Shown in pieces: positions 53,842-62,483 of a stretch of DNA of 64,000 nt (the first letter of the stretch is position 1; the number at the start of each line of letters is the position of its first letter). Below the pieces are notes generated by a model. The model saw nothing but the letters and a program-made list of their open reading frames with translations. It was not told where the DNA came from and did no database searches. The position numbers were made by a program, and so were the translations under genes. The stretch lies in the NCBI GenBank assembly GCA_016865015.1, contig CP018226.1:1891001-1955000 (forward strand), written 5' to 3'. This DNA comes from Rhizobiales bacterium IMCC20636 (lineage in GTDB: Bacteria > Pseudomonadota > Alphaproteobacteria > Rhizobiales > GCA-2746425).

Positions 53842-54590
53842 GACGTGTCCGATGCTCGCAGGCTGAAGACGTTTGAAGATGAGAACGCCAAGTTGAAGCG
53901 TTTGTTGGCCGAGCAGATGCTGGATAATGCCATGCTGAAGGACTTGAACTCAAAAAAGTGGTGACGCCCGCCGCCAGAAGGCAAACCGTGGCTCATCTTT
54001 GCAAAGCGCATGGGGTGAGCCAGCGACGGGCGTGTGATGTGCTCAATGTTGACCGATCCAGTGTTCGCTATCGAAGCGTTCGACCTGACGATGAGCATCT
54101 GCGCACAGCCATGAAGAAGGTCGCCGCTGAGCGACGTCATTTTGGCTACAGGCGTATCCACGTGATGCTTGAGCGCCAGGGCATTTTCATGAACCAGAAG
54201 AAGCTAAGAAGGCTTTACCGCGAAGAGAAGTTGCAGGTGCGCAAGCGCGGCGGTCGCAAACGGGCTTTGGGCACGCGCAGGCCTATGGTTCTGCCCAGCA
54301 GAGTCAACGAACGTTGGAGCCTGGACTTCGTGTCGGATGCCTTCACTGACGGCCGCCGGTTCCGCGTTCTGGCTGTGGTTGATGATTACAACCGCGAATG
54401 TCTGGCGCTCGTTGCCGATACCTCGCTATCAGGCCTGCGCATGACTAGGGAGCTGGACACAATTATTGAACGGCGTGGAAAGCCTCGCACAATTGTCAGC
54501 GACAATGGCACGGAGATGACAAGCATGGCCGTTCTTAAATGGTGCCAGGAAAAGGGCGTGGAATGGCACTACATCGCTCCCGGCAAACCC

Positions 54591-54628
54591 CACTTCTCGG
54601 CGGCGCTTCGCTTGCCTGTCGGGCAATG
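54591..54628. repeat. 38-base hairpin insertion 2 inside IS3 OrfB
   Basis: It separates APGKP from MQNG.VESFNG, which are adjacent in IS3-family OrfB proteins. Internal GGC-GG/CTTGCC stretches can fold with wobble pairs. The last 13 bases match those of insertion 1 except for two C/T changes. A missing base in the codons just downstream gives a net frame change of +1. Confidence 0.6.
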
Positions 54629-54895
54629 ATGCAAAACGGGTCGTCGAGAGTTTCAACGGCAGCTTTAGAGCTAAATGTTTGAACGAGACACTCTTCTCAT
54701 CATTACTCCAAGCGCGCCTGCAGATCACCAACTGGAAGGAGGACTACAACCGCCAAAGACCGCATTCATCACTGGGCAATATCACGCCTAGTGAATTCGC
54801 CATGAAAATGGCACTGGAAAAACAGGCCGCACGAGGGCAAAAAGAAACCGACGAGTTCTCCAAATAGCCGGAGGAAAGTCGGGTCTCAGGTCAGA

Positions 54896-54975
54896 AGCGT
54901 TGCCGTTTTTTGATCCATCAGGCCGAGAACTGAGTCAAACTTGGCCGCCGTAACGATTTTTCGGTTCGTGGCCAT
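54896..54975 (-). pseudogene. 5' fragment of a small gene cut by the IS3-family element
   Basis: From ATG 54975 the minus strand reads MATNRKIVTAAKFDSVLGLM then DQKTAT up to the IS end. This resembles the start of DUF3489-like winged-helix proteins (..KLD.VL.LL....GAT...), but the match is from memory and short. The continuation is not found past the element. The remaining bases to 55200 show no gene. Confidence 0.3.
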
Positions 54976-55200
54976 CGCATCGGTTACATACAAGCTTGAG
55001 CGTCTCATTCGATTTGAAGTTGGGAGGCCAATTTATTGTTCACTTCGGCCATCCATTTTAGTGGCGCGCAGTTTAGCCGATAGCCGTCTTTACGATTCGA
55101 TTGTGCTGCGGTTCGGAAATGAATTTCTTTAGGGTTGAATGTAGGGTGAAATCCCTGACCGTATCTAAAGTTTATTTATTCAATATCTTAGCAAGGGGAA

Positions 55201-55290
55201 TGGCGGAGAGGAAGGGATTCGAACCCTCGAAACGCTTTCACGCTTACACCCTTAGCAGGGGCGCGCCTTCAACCACTCGGCCACCTCTCC
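55201..55290 (-). tRNA. tRNA-Ser(GCU)
   Basis: On the minus strand the gene begins GGAGAGGTGGCCGAGTGG, has the anticodon loop CTGCTAAG (anticodon GCT), a long variable arm, the GGTTCGAATCC T-arm and a CCTCTCC acceptor strand followed by G and an encoded CCA (90 bases). The acceptor stem pairs over seven bases. The 3' side faces the insertion-rich region at 53400-54975; a tRNA next to such sequences is a common integration site. Confidence 0.95.
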
Positions 55291-55530
55291 ACCGCCGGGG
55301 ATAGCGCGATGCATTGCGGTAGTGCAAGGGTTTTTTCCATGCCATTCACAAATTTGTCGTTCAGGTGCAGTTGCCGGCGGAAATTTGGGGCTTTTTTGCT
55401 GTGATCTGTCCAATATTGAAGTTGAGGGACGGCTTCTGAACGCAGCGCCGAGAGTTTTTTTGAAACTTATTCCATGACTGCACCGTAGACCTTGTAGTTC
55501 CAAGTTCAACAACCCCCGGAGAGTTCAACC

Positions 55531-56124
55531 ATGATTCACTTTCATTCTTCTGTATCCACTGGCAATAACACATTTTTTGGCAAGACGCTTTTTGCCTGGT
55601 CCTGCGGGCCTGTTCTGGCGCTTGGGCTGCTGCTGGGGCAGGCACAGGCCGTCGGCACTGACAGTTCTGAGCCACCACAGCCGACAGAGACAACGCAGAA
55701 ATGCAAGGACGGGCAGATATGGGACAAGGACACAAAAACCTGCGTCTCAGCTCAGCAAGGCATGTTTGATGATGACACGCTTTTTGATGCGGCCCGGGAG
55801 CTTGCCTATGACGGCCAGTATGAGCACGCCATCGACCTGTTGCAATTGGCGCGCAATCCCGATGACCCGCGTATCCTGAATTATCTTGGTTTCTCGAACC
55901 GGAAAGCTGGGCGGATGGATGTTGGCATGGGTTATTACAAGGAAGCCTTGAAGCGTGATCCGGACTATATTCTGGCGCGGTCCTATATGGGGCAGGCCTA
56001 TCTGCAGCAGAACCAGCGCAATGCAGCCCGCGATCAGCTTCTGGAGATTGAAGCCCGTGGCGGCAAGGGCACCTGGGCGCACACAGCGCTGGTGATGGCC
56101 ATGCAGAACGCCAGCACATACTGA
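55531..56124 (+). CDS. Exported TPR-repeat protein
   Basis: A 197-residue protein. A long N-terminal hydrophobic signal ends about residue 41 (GQAQA-VG). A short Cys-bracketed segment follows (KCKDGQIWDKDTKTCV), then about three tetratricopeptide helices pairs (ARELAYDGQYEHAIDLLQLA; YLGFSNRKAGRMDVGMGYYKEALKRDPDYILARSYMGQAYLQQNQRNAARDQL). It is probably periplasmic or lipid-face and mediates protein contacts. No operon partner. The promoter is expected in the 240-base gap after the tRNA, where I see no gene. Confidence 0.88.
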   Translation: MIHFHSSVSTGNNTFFGKTLFAWSCGPVLALGLLLGQAQAVGTDSSEPPQPTETTQKCKDGQIWDKDTKTCVSAQQGMFDDDTLFDAARELAYDGQYEHAIDLLQLARNPDDPRILNYLGFSNRKAGRMDVGMGYYKEALKRDPDYILARSYMGQAYLQQNQRNAARDQLLEIEARGGKGTWAHTALVMAMQNASTY

Positions 56125-56146
56125 TCTGCGTTAATAATTCTGAATG

Positions 56147-56183
56147 AAAAAAGGCCGTGACGCTGATTTGCAACGCCACGGCC
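56147..56183 (-). terminator. Rho-independent terminator of the sulfhydrylase gene
   Basis: GGCCGTGACG (56153-56162) pairs with CGCCACGGCC (56174-56183) with one mismatch, and six A on the plus strand (56147-56152) give U6 on the minus strand. This is the most typical terminator in the window. It may also serve the converging TPR gene. Confidence 0.85.
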
Positions 56184-56217
56184 CATTCTATTGTCGTCTG
56201 GTTGTTGTCAGGTCAGA

Positions 56218-57495
56218 TCAGGCGAGGGCCTGTTCCAGATCAGCAATGATATCTGCCGGGTCTTCGATGCCGATGGATACGCGCACCACATCGGGGCCAG
56301 CACCAGCCGCTTTTTTCTGTTCATCAGACAATTGGCGATGGGTTGTGGAAGCCGGGTGGATGATCAGGCTTCTCGTATCCCCAAGATTGGCAAGATGTGA
56401 GAACAGTTCGACTTTTCCGACCATGGCAACGCCAGCATCATAGCCACCAGAGACGCCAAAGGTGAACACGGCACCGGCGCCCTTTGGCATGTATTTCTGC
56501 TGAAGCTGATGATAACGATCACCTGGCAGGCCCGCATAGGACACCCAGGCCACCTTCGGATGGTTTGACAGGAATTCAGCCACCTTCAAGGCATTTTCGC
56601 AATGGCGCTGCATGCGCAGGCTCAAGGTTTCGATGCCGGTCAGAATGTTGAAGGAATTGGTCGGTGAGATAGCCGGTCCCAGATCCCGCAGGCCGAGCAC
56701 ACGGCAGGCGATGGCGAAAGCAAAATTGCCGAAAGTTTCTCCAATCACCATGTTGTTGTATTCAGGGCGAGGCTCGCTGAGCATCGGGTAGCGGCCTTCA
56801 CGCATCCAGTCGAATGTGCCGCCATCGACAATGGCACCACCCATGGAATTGCCATGGCCGCCAAGGAATTTTGTCAGGGAATGCACAACGATATCTGCGC
56901 CATGTTCAAAAGGACGGCACAGATAAGGTGTGGCCATCGTGTTGTCGACGATCAGCGGGACACCAGCGCGTTTTGCAATTTTGCTGACCGCTTCCAGATC
57001 GGTCACGACGCCGCCGGGATTTGCCAGGCTTTCGACAAAGATTGCCTTGGTTTTTGGCGTGATTGCATCTTCGAATGAGGACAGATCATCGGTATCCGCC
57101 CACACAGTGTTCCAGCCGAAATTCTTGAAGGAATGGTTCATCTGGTTGATGGAACCACCATACAGTTTCTTGGAGGCGACGATTTCATCGCCAGGCTTCA
57201 TCAATGTGTGGAAGATCAGCAATTGCGCGGAATGACCAGAGGCAACCGCTACCGCTGCCGTGCCGCCTTCAAGGGCAGCAACGCGCTCTTCCAGAACCGC
57301 TGTGGTCGGGTTGGTGATGCGGGTGTAGATGTTGCCGAATGCCTGCAGACCAAACAGGCTTGCAGCATGATCAACATCATCAAACACAAAGGCTGTGGTC
57401 TGGTAGATGGGGGTGACCCGCGCGCCGGTGGTGGGGTCGGGTTTGGCACCTGCATGGACTGCAAGCGTGTCAAATGATGGGCCGTTTTCAGACAT
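56218..57495 (-). CDS. metY: O-acetylhomoserine aminocarboxypropyltransferase / sulfhydrylase (MetY-like)
   Basis: A 425-residue PLP enzyme. [11 protein letters not shown] holds the Lys that binds [38 protein letters not shown] and [10 protein letters not shown]...[24 protein letters not shown] are typical of the Cys/Met metabolism family, and the C-terminal [18 protein letters not shown] matches MetY more than cystathionine synthases. It makes homocysteine from O-acetylhomoserine and sulfide (methionine synthesis). It is a single-gene unit with promoter at 57547-57576 and terminator at 56147-56183. Confidence 0.93.
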   Translation of the reverse strand: MSENGPSFDTLAVHAGAKPDPTTGARVTPIYQTTAFVFDDVDHAASLFGLQAFGNIYTRITNPTTAVLEERVAALEGGTAAVAVASGHSAQLLIFHTLMKPGDEIVASKKLYGGSINQMNHSFKNFGWNTVWADTDDLSSFEDAITPKTKAIFVESLANPGGVVTDLEAVSKIAKRAGVPLIVDNTMATPYLCRPFEHGADIVVHSLTKFLGGHGNSMGGAIVDGGTFDWMREGRYPMLSEPRPEYNNMVIGETFGNFAFAIACRVLGLRDLGPAISPTNSFNILTGIETLSLRMQRHCENALKVAEFLSNHPKVAWVSYAGLPGDRYHQLQQKYMPKGAGAVFTFGVSGGYDAGVAMVGKVELFSHLANLGDTRSLIIHPASTTHRQLSDEQKKAAGAGPDVVRVSIGIEDPADIIADLEQALA

Positions 57496-57870
57496 GGGCG
57501 TTCCTCGATTTTGTGTTCAGTGTTCAATTCAGTCTTCTGGGCAGATGTCATAGCGGATTTATGCCAAGGCTGGCAAACAAAGCATTGCCCGGAAAACCGC
57601 GTGTCAGGGAAAATCCGTGTTCATCTGCGTTGATAGTCAGGAATTAAAACCATTTCGGTTGGCCTGTAGGCAAATGGGTCAGAAGATATTCTCGGTGCAT
57701 GAGCTCCGAAAGACCGAACAGGAGAATTCTGTAAGACGAAAGAGAATTCACGATTGTTTAGCGTAACTTACGCGCGTGATTTACGTATTTATACCAGCCA
57801 GATGTGATGGTCCTGTCGTTCAAATTGCAAATTTTTGCAGTCTGAAAATTAGATCAAAAGGAGAAAAATC
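57496..57870. other. Divergent region between metY and hypothetical gene
   Basis: 375 bases with no gene. Left-facing: a sigma70-like TTGCCA/TATGAC pair at 57571-57576 and 57547-57552, 18 bases apart. GCGTAACTTACGC (57761-57773) is a perfect 13-base palindrome about 100 bases before the hypothetical gene and could be an operator. I looked for a SAM-II-like riboswitch before metY and saw none. Confidence 0.4.
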
Positions 57871-58383
57871 ATGTCCGGAACTATAAAATTTACTCGGGAT
57901 CTTGCCGAGTGGGGAAGCCGTGTGCGTGACTTTGAGCGCGCAGACGATGTTGGAATTGTGTTCACTGAATTGCTGTGGTTCTTTGGAACTCCGTTTTATC
58001 CAATTGACACGCTGATGAGAGCTCGGATCAGTTCAGCATGGCTTGGAAACGGAGAGGCAGTGGAAGAAGACGCGCTTGATTTGATTCTGCGCATGCGCCT
58101 TGAAAGTGATGACAGTTCGGATGAGTATTCTTTCTATGAAATTGTTCTCAGGGGAGACAGTGCTCCTTTTTATGCCGGCTTTGTCGACGGCACAAATTTG
58201 CGTGTTCTTGACGAAGTGGTAAATGGCCACAGAGTTCTTGAAACAGACTTTGAGGGCGATGTCTGGCGATTTGTCTTCGTGCCAGGCTTGGGAAACGGCG
58301 CGGGTCAATACCAGTTTCAACAGATTGTTGGTGCAGCTGAAACGGCCAGCATACGTGCTCGGGGCAAGCGACTTCGCCGATAG
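57871..58383 (+). CDS. Protein of unknown function (170 aa)
   Basis: A 170-residue cytoplasmic-looking protein, with a good ribosome site (AAGGAGAAAAATC) before the ATG. It is acidic in the middle (EEDALDLILRMRLESDDSSDEYSFYEIV), has many aromatic residues and a Gly-rich near-C-terminal stretch (FVPGLGNGAGQYQ), and ends in a basic tail (RARGKRLRR). I recognise no domain. It stands alone between metY (divergent) and a MAPEG gene (convergent), with a 13-base palindrome upstream and a hairpin downstream, so it probably is independently regulated. Confidence 0.7.
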   Translation: MSGTIKFTRDLAEWGSRVRDFERADDVGIVFTELLWFFGTPFYPIDTLMRARISSAWLGNGEAVEEDALDLILRMRLESDDSSDEYSFYEIVLRGDSAPFYAGFVDGTNLRVLDEVVNGHRVLETDFEGDVWRFVFVPGLGNGAGQYQFQQIVGAAETASIRARGKRLRR

Positions 58384-58422
58384 ACTGTACGATCTCTTTA
58401 GCTCGTAACCGTATAAGAAAAT

Positions 58423-58447
58423 GTCGGCTTCCGAACAAGGGAGCCGA
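58423..58447. terminator. Hairpin between hypothetical and MAPEG genes
   Basis: GTCGGCTTCC pairs with GGAGCCGAC allowing one bulge, around a short loop, 40 bases after the hypothetical gene stop. Probable terminator for one or both convergent genes; no long T-run. Confidence 0.5.
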
Positions 58448-58552
58448 CTGCCAGGATGCATCACAGCATAGCCTGAGTCTGATCGGGCATCAGCTTTAGA
58501 CCGGTTAGACTGCCATTGGTCAGTCGATCACTCAGTATTGGTGGGATGCCCC

Positions 58553-58975
58553 CTATTTGAAAATCAGCCAGATCCCGTGTCCTGCCAGGCCCAATGCCAA
58601 AATCAGCGTGACCAGTGCAGACAGGCCAAAACCGACAAAGCGTTGCCATCCCGGCGCGTCTTCCTGAATGAAATGCCAGGCGTGCAGGATGCGACCCACG
58701 ACAAACAGAATGCCGAGAATGTGCAAGACGAAGGCCGGAGTGCCAATCAGCGCGGCAATTGTCAGCAAGATCAGTGTGATCGGCATGTTTTCCGCTGCAT
58801 TGGCATGGCCGCGCATTGTGCGAATGAGATGTTTGTTGCCGCCATCACCTATGGAAATGCGGTGTTTCCGGCGCAAAGTTCCCGTGCTGTTGCCCAGCCA
58901 GATCAGAATGATGGCGCAAAGCGCTGCATATATGCCGACCGCTGCAATGGCGGAGGGATCGAATGGTATGGTCAC
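58553..58975 (-). CDS. MAPEG-family membrane protein
   Basis: A 140-residue protein with four membrane helices. RTMRGHANAAENMPITLILLTI is the family's signature (cf. R.f.N..E....). These are small membrane-bound glutathione/eicosanoid-type transferases or related proteins of unknown bacterial function. It stands alone, convergent with the hypothetical gene and divergent from the TTT operon. Confidence 0.9.
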   Translation of the reverse strand: MTIPFDPSAIAAVGIYAALCAIILIWLGNSTGTLRRKHRISIGDGGNKHLIRTMRGHANAAENMPITLILLTIAALIGTPAFVLHILGILFVVGRILHAWHFIQEDAPGWQRFVGFGLSALVTLILALGLAGHGIWLIFK

Positions 58976-59294
58976 TGCGTTTCCTGTTTCTTCGTTTTCT
59001 GTTGGACTGAATATAAGGTTGGATCGTGTCAGAGGATAGATGTTTCGCGGACCTTATGCCGGTAATCGCGCAGCGCAAGCATTTTCAGACCTTTCCTCGC
59101 GTCATGATCCCTTGGACAATGCCTCAGCACCCGCAAAACTCAAGGCGTGACAGGGCCTTGCTCTGCCTGCAGTTGAGATGCAAAAGTTCCACTCAGCGGA
59201 ACGAATGTGTATTTCGATAGAGTTTGAGAGGTGGATCAGCCTTACTCATCATGAGTCGATGTGAAACTCGAAATTCAAATTGGGAGGAATTAAA
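58976..59294. promoter_or_regulatory. Upstream region of second TTT operon with operator-like palindrome
   Basis: No gene in these 319 bases. ACTCATCATGAGT (59244-59256) is a perfect 13-base palindrome 38 bases before the TctC start, at the expected operator position. No local regulator gene is visible; the controlling protein may lie beyond the right edge. GGGAGGAAT is the ribosome site. Confidence 0.4.
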
Positions 59295-60254
59295 ATGCAT
59301 AAAAAAATGGCCGTCGTTGCAGGAGCGTTGATGTTGTTTGCAACAGGTGCAAGCGCAGAATATCCAGAAAAACCCATCCAGTGGGTCTTCCCGAACAAAG
59401 CCGGAGGCGGCATTCACAATCTTGCCCTGGCAACGTTGAACATCATTCAAGGTGACATCCCACATTCTATCACGGTAACAACGATGCCTGGGGCCGGAAC
59501 GGTTGCGGGGACGCGATATGTTGCCGAGCAACCGGCTGATGGTTACACATTCCTGTTCATCCATGATGCACCATTTCAAACCAGCGCCATGGGCCTGCTC
59601 GGTTTTGAACTTCTGGACCAGATTGAGCCGGTTGCCCGTGTTGCGGAGTTTTGCCTCGGTCTGTTCGGAGCCGCGGATGCGCCATATTCGGACCTGAAGG
59701 GACTGCAGGCCTATGCGACAGAGCATCCAAATGAGGTGAATGCTGCCATCAATATCGGGTCGTTGTCACACATCAATATGCTGCGTCTGGAAGAAGAACT
59801 TGGCATTGATCTCAATCTTGTTTCTGTGGGTGGCGGGGGCGCTGCCAGTCGTCAGGCTCTGATATCGGGGGAGATCGACCTGATTGATAACTCGCCTACA
59901 GAAATCGGATCTCAGGTGCGTGCAGGCGACGTGACAGCCTTGGCCTGGTATGGGAGTGAACGCCATCCGGCGCTGCCTGATCTCAGCACGATGGACGAGC
60001 AGGGTTTTGAAACTCCTCGGACAAGCTGCGCCTATGGATATCTTTGGGGACGCAAGGATATGCCGCAGGATGTCAAAGACTATTGGAGTGGCGTGTTTAA
60101 CGATGCGTTTGCAGATCCGGCGAAAAGAGACGAGTTGATGGAGCGCACCAATATGCCATCAGCATTGCTGACGGGTGAGGAGCTTGCAACGTTCTCGAAA
60201 GAAATGAACGATGAGCGTCGGTCCGCATTTGAGCGTTTTGGTCTGGTCAAGTAG
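59295..60254 (+). CDS. TTT substrate-binding protein (TctC/Bug family), second system
   Basis: A 319-residue periplasmic protein starting at ATG 59295. The signal peptide ends near ASA-EY (residue 20). The mature start YPEKPIQWVFPNKAGGGIHNLALATL is Bug-like, though the usual P-x-G-P-GG-triad part reads NKAGGGI, suggesting a somewhat divergent ligand pocket. It presents a carboxylate-bearing compound to the TctAB permease encoded after it. A long hairpin follows the gene. Confidence 0.9.
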   Translation: MHKKMAVVAGALMLFATGASAEYPEKPIQWVFPNKAGGGIHNLALATLNIIQGDIPHSITVTTMPGAGTVAGTRYVAEQPADGYTFLFIHDAPFQTSAMGLLGFELLDQIEPVARVAEFCLGLFGAADAPYSDLKGLQAYATEHPNEVNAAINIGSLSHINMLRLEEELGIDLNLVSVGGGGAASRQALISGEIDLIDNSPTEIGSQVRAGDVTALAWYGSERHPALPDLSTMDEQGFETPRTSCAYGYLWGRKDMPQDVKDYWSGVFNDAFADPAKRDELMERTNMPSALLTGEELATFSKEMNDERRSAFERFGLVK

Positions 60255-60305
60255 CAGAACGGGGAAGGGGCCGGCTTGGGTGTTTCGGGTCGGCCTGTTT
60301 CTGCT
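60253..60305 (+). terminator. Nested hairpin after second TctC gene
   Basis: AGCAGAA (60253-60259) pairs with TTCTGCT (60299-60305), enclosing an inner GGCCGGC/GTCGGCC stem; TTT follows. Likely a partial terminator that keeps binding-protein expression higher than permease expression. Confidence 0.55.
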
Positions 60306-60467
60306 TTAAGGCTTTCGTCCGTTCTATTGATATTCTGACAGATGACGAATTCCCGGATTTGTTTGCCGGGGACGGCGCGAATTCGTGATGTCAGGGCATT
60401 TTGAGCGTTCTGTGTTGATTGTGCTCACACGAACTGCGAGGGCCGACTGATGAGGGGGGAATTCAAA

Positions 60468-60935
60468 ATGCGAGATATCGTATCAGGCATATTGTTGACT
60501 GCATTCTCGGCAGTGATGTACTGGCGCGCGACGCAGATCGCCGATCCTGGCTATGATTTGCTTGGCCCGGGGTTTTTCCCCAAATTTGCTGTGGCATTAA
60601 TGGGAATTTTGTCTGCAACTCTGCTGGGCGTGGCCGTGTTGAAGCAAGTGCGTCAGGCCGCGTCTGCTGAACGCGCGGGACCAGTGAACTGGTCACTCCC
60701 TGCGGATTTCATCAGGCAGAGTCTGATTGTGTTGTTGCTGGGCGCCTATGTGTCCATTCTGATTGCAGGATGGGCCAATTTCGAGTTGGCTTCCGTACTC
60801 TTTGTGCTGTCAGCCGGAGCCGTTCTTGCGCCACTGAGAGCCAAACCACTGATCATTTTGGGCATCACAACGGCTCTGGCAGTGTTTGTGGTTTCCTACA
60901 CGTTTCGCAACATTCTTTTTGTCAATCTTCCATAG
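60468..60935 (+). CDS. TTT small membrane subunit (TctB family), second system
   Basis: A 155-residue protein with four hydrophobic segments. ATG 60468 is favoured because AGGGGGGA lies seven bases before it; an ATG at 60450 would place that site inside the gene. GYDLLGPGFFPKFAVALMGILSATLLG is a typical TctB region. The large subunit follows after nine bases. Confidence 0.88.
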   Translation: MRDIVSGILLTAFSAVMYWRATQIADPGYDLLGPGFFPKFAVALMGILSATLLGVAVLKQVRQAASAERAGPVNWSLPADFIRQSLIVLLLGAYVSILIAGWANFELASVLFVLSAGAVLAPLRAKPLIILGITTALAVFVVSYTFRNILFVNLP

Positions 60936-60944
60936 TGAGTGGGC

Positions 60945-62447
60945 ATGAACGACCTTCTTAACTCTCTTGCATACATGGTCGGGCCAATGCCGATGCTTTA
61001 TTGCATTATCGGCGTGATTGCCGGTGTTGTTGTTGGCGCCATCCCAGGGTTGGGAGGCGGCATGCTGATGGCGCTGGTCCTTCCTGCCACGTTTGCCATG
61101 GACAATCTTCTTGCCCAGGTGCTGCTGATCGGGATTTATGTGGGCGGAGTGACAGGTGGCCTGTCATCAGCCGTTTTAATTGGTGTTCCTGGTACGCCAG
61201 CAGCAGTCATGACGGCGATTGATGGTCATGCACTGGCCAGAAAAGGCTTTGCAGCGCGTGCCCTTTCGATCGGTATCATGGCGTCCCTGTTTGGGGGCAT
61301 CGTGTCCTGGCTGGTTCTGGCCAGCCTGTCTGCGCCACTGGCACGGCTGGCATCGCAACTTCAAAGCTTTGACTATTTCGTCTTCATTGCACTCGGCTTG
61401 ATACTGATTGCGTTTGCCGGTCAGGGATCCGTTCTGAAATCATTGATTTCAGGCGTCCTGGGGATCAGTCTGGCGCTTGTCGGGTTCGACAGTATTTCGG
61501 CAACAAACCGTTTCACTTTCGGGGTGCCGTCACTATCGAACGGGTTTGATCTGCTTGCGGTTCTTATCGGCGCGTTTGCCGTGCGCCAGATGCTGGTTGA
61601 TTCAAGTGAGGACCGCCAGATCGTGCAACAGGCGTCTGCGCGTCTGCCCGAGATTGTTCATGAGCTTGGCCGACCCTTCCGCTATTTCGGCAATCTGATC
61701 AGGTCATCTCTGATTGGCACCATTATCGGACTGATGCCGGGCATCGGCGCGAATATTGGAGCTATCGTGGCCTATTCGGCCGCGAAGGGCCTGTCCAAGA
61801 ACCGGGATGAATTCGGCAAAGGCAGCGAGGAGGCACTGGTCGCCTCGGAAAGCGGAAACAATGCGACGGTTGGCGGCGCGTTGGTGCCGATGATCGCGCT
61901 GGGCATTCCAGGTTCTGGTCAGGATGTGCTTCTGATGGCGGCCCTCATTTTGCACCAGATTCAGCCGGGACCACTTCTGGTTTCCGAACATCCAGAAGTG
62001 TTTTACGGCATTATTTCAACCTATCTGGTTGCCAATATCGTTACCCTTTTCGTGATGGTTCTGTCCGTGCGCTATCTTCGATCAGTGCTTTCGGTCCCCA
62101 AATATTTGTTGGTTCCTCTGGTTCTGATGCTCTGCACGGTTGGGGTGATCTCGACAAACAACCGGGTCGAGGACACGGCAATCATGTTCGCATTTGGCGT
62201 TCTTGGTCTATTTATGTCGTGGTTCCGGTTTCCGCTTGCACCATTTGTCATCGGTTTCATTCTTGCCCCATTGGCTGAAGAGCGGTTGCGGACTGCTGCC
62301 GGGACAGCGCGTGGCAACTGGCTTGAACTGCTGATGACGCCAGTCCCCTTGATCGCCATCGCACTGCTGATTGCCATTGGGCTGATATCCATCATCGGTC
62401 GAATGCATTTTCGGAACCAGATGGGCACGCGATCCAGGCAAAACTAG
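60945..62447 (+). CDS. TTT large permease (TctA family), second system
   Basis: A 500-residue membrane protein with about 11-12 spans. GAIPGLGGGMLMALVLPATFAMDNLLAQVLLIGIYVGGVTGGLSSAVLIGVPGTPAA and the second-half LMPGIGANIGAIVAYSAAKGLSKNRDEFGKGSEEALVASESGNNATVGGALVPMIALGIPG are TctA signatures. The ATG at 60945 is more likely than GTG 60939. It shares the TctA repeat with the first TTT system; the two systems are paralogous importers. Confidence 0.94.
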   Translation: MNDLLNSLAYMVGPMPMLYCIIGVIAGVVVGAIPGLGGGMLMALVLPATFAMDNLLAQVLLIGIYVGGVTGGLSSAVLIGVPGTPAAVMTAIDGHALARKGFAARALSIGIMASLFGGIVSWLVLASLSAPLARLASQLQSFDYFVFIALGLILIAFAGQGSVLKSLISGVLGISLALVGFDSISATNRFTFGVPSLSNGFDLLAVLIGAFAVRQMLVDSSEDRQIVQQASARLPEIVHELGRPFRYFGNLIRSSLIGTIIGLMPGIGANIGAIVAYSAAKGLSKNRDEFGKGSEEALVASESGNNATVGGALVPMIALGIPGSGQDVLLMAALILHQIQPGPLLVSEHPEVFYGIISTYLVANIVTLFVMVLSVRYLRSVLSVPKYLLVPLVLMLCTVGVISTNNRVEDTAIMFAFGVLGLFMSWFRFPLAPFVIGFILAPLAEERLRTAAGTARGNWLELLMTPVPLIAIALLIAIGLISIIGRMHFRNQMGTRSRQN

Positions 62448-62483
62448 CAAAACCCAAAAACAATAAAATTCGAAAGCAAATCC

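Larger units (their letters stand above)
53661..54867 (+). pseudogene. IS3-family transposase OrfA/OrfB, broken by two short insertions
   Basis: OrfA starts at ATG 53661 (MRRSRFTEEQIIRMIKEQEAG) and stops early at 53816 because of the 53805-53841 insertion; the true coiled-coil part resumes as VSDARRLKTFEDENAKLKRLL. The A-AAA-AAG heptamer at 53952-53958 is the expected programmed frameshift site. OrfB carries DFVSDAF and IVSDNG (catalytic Asp residues) but is cut by a second insertion at 54591-54628 and has a missing base after ATGCAAAACGGGT; the last catalytic Glu (ESFNG) lies beyond. Confidence 0.8.
53592..54895. mobile_element. IS3-family insertion sequence (inactive)
   Basis: Terminal inverted repeats TCTGACCTGAGACCCG match perfectly at 53592-53607 and (as complement) 54880-54895; 1304 bases in all, which fits IS3 elements plus two extra insertions. 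The flanking trinucleotides differ, so no target duplication is visible. It lies in a region with other insertion remnants, near a tRNA. Confidence 0.85.

Noticed and set aside
55361-56179. 272-codon minus-strand frame opposite the TPR gene
   Set aside because: Antisense to a protein with a signal peptide and TPR pattern; Pro/Arg/Ser/Cys-biased composition.
57496-57700. Possible SAM riboswitch upstream of metY
   Set aside because: Checked for SAM-II-type pseudoknot elements; none recognisable. A covariance-model scan would settle it.
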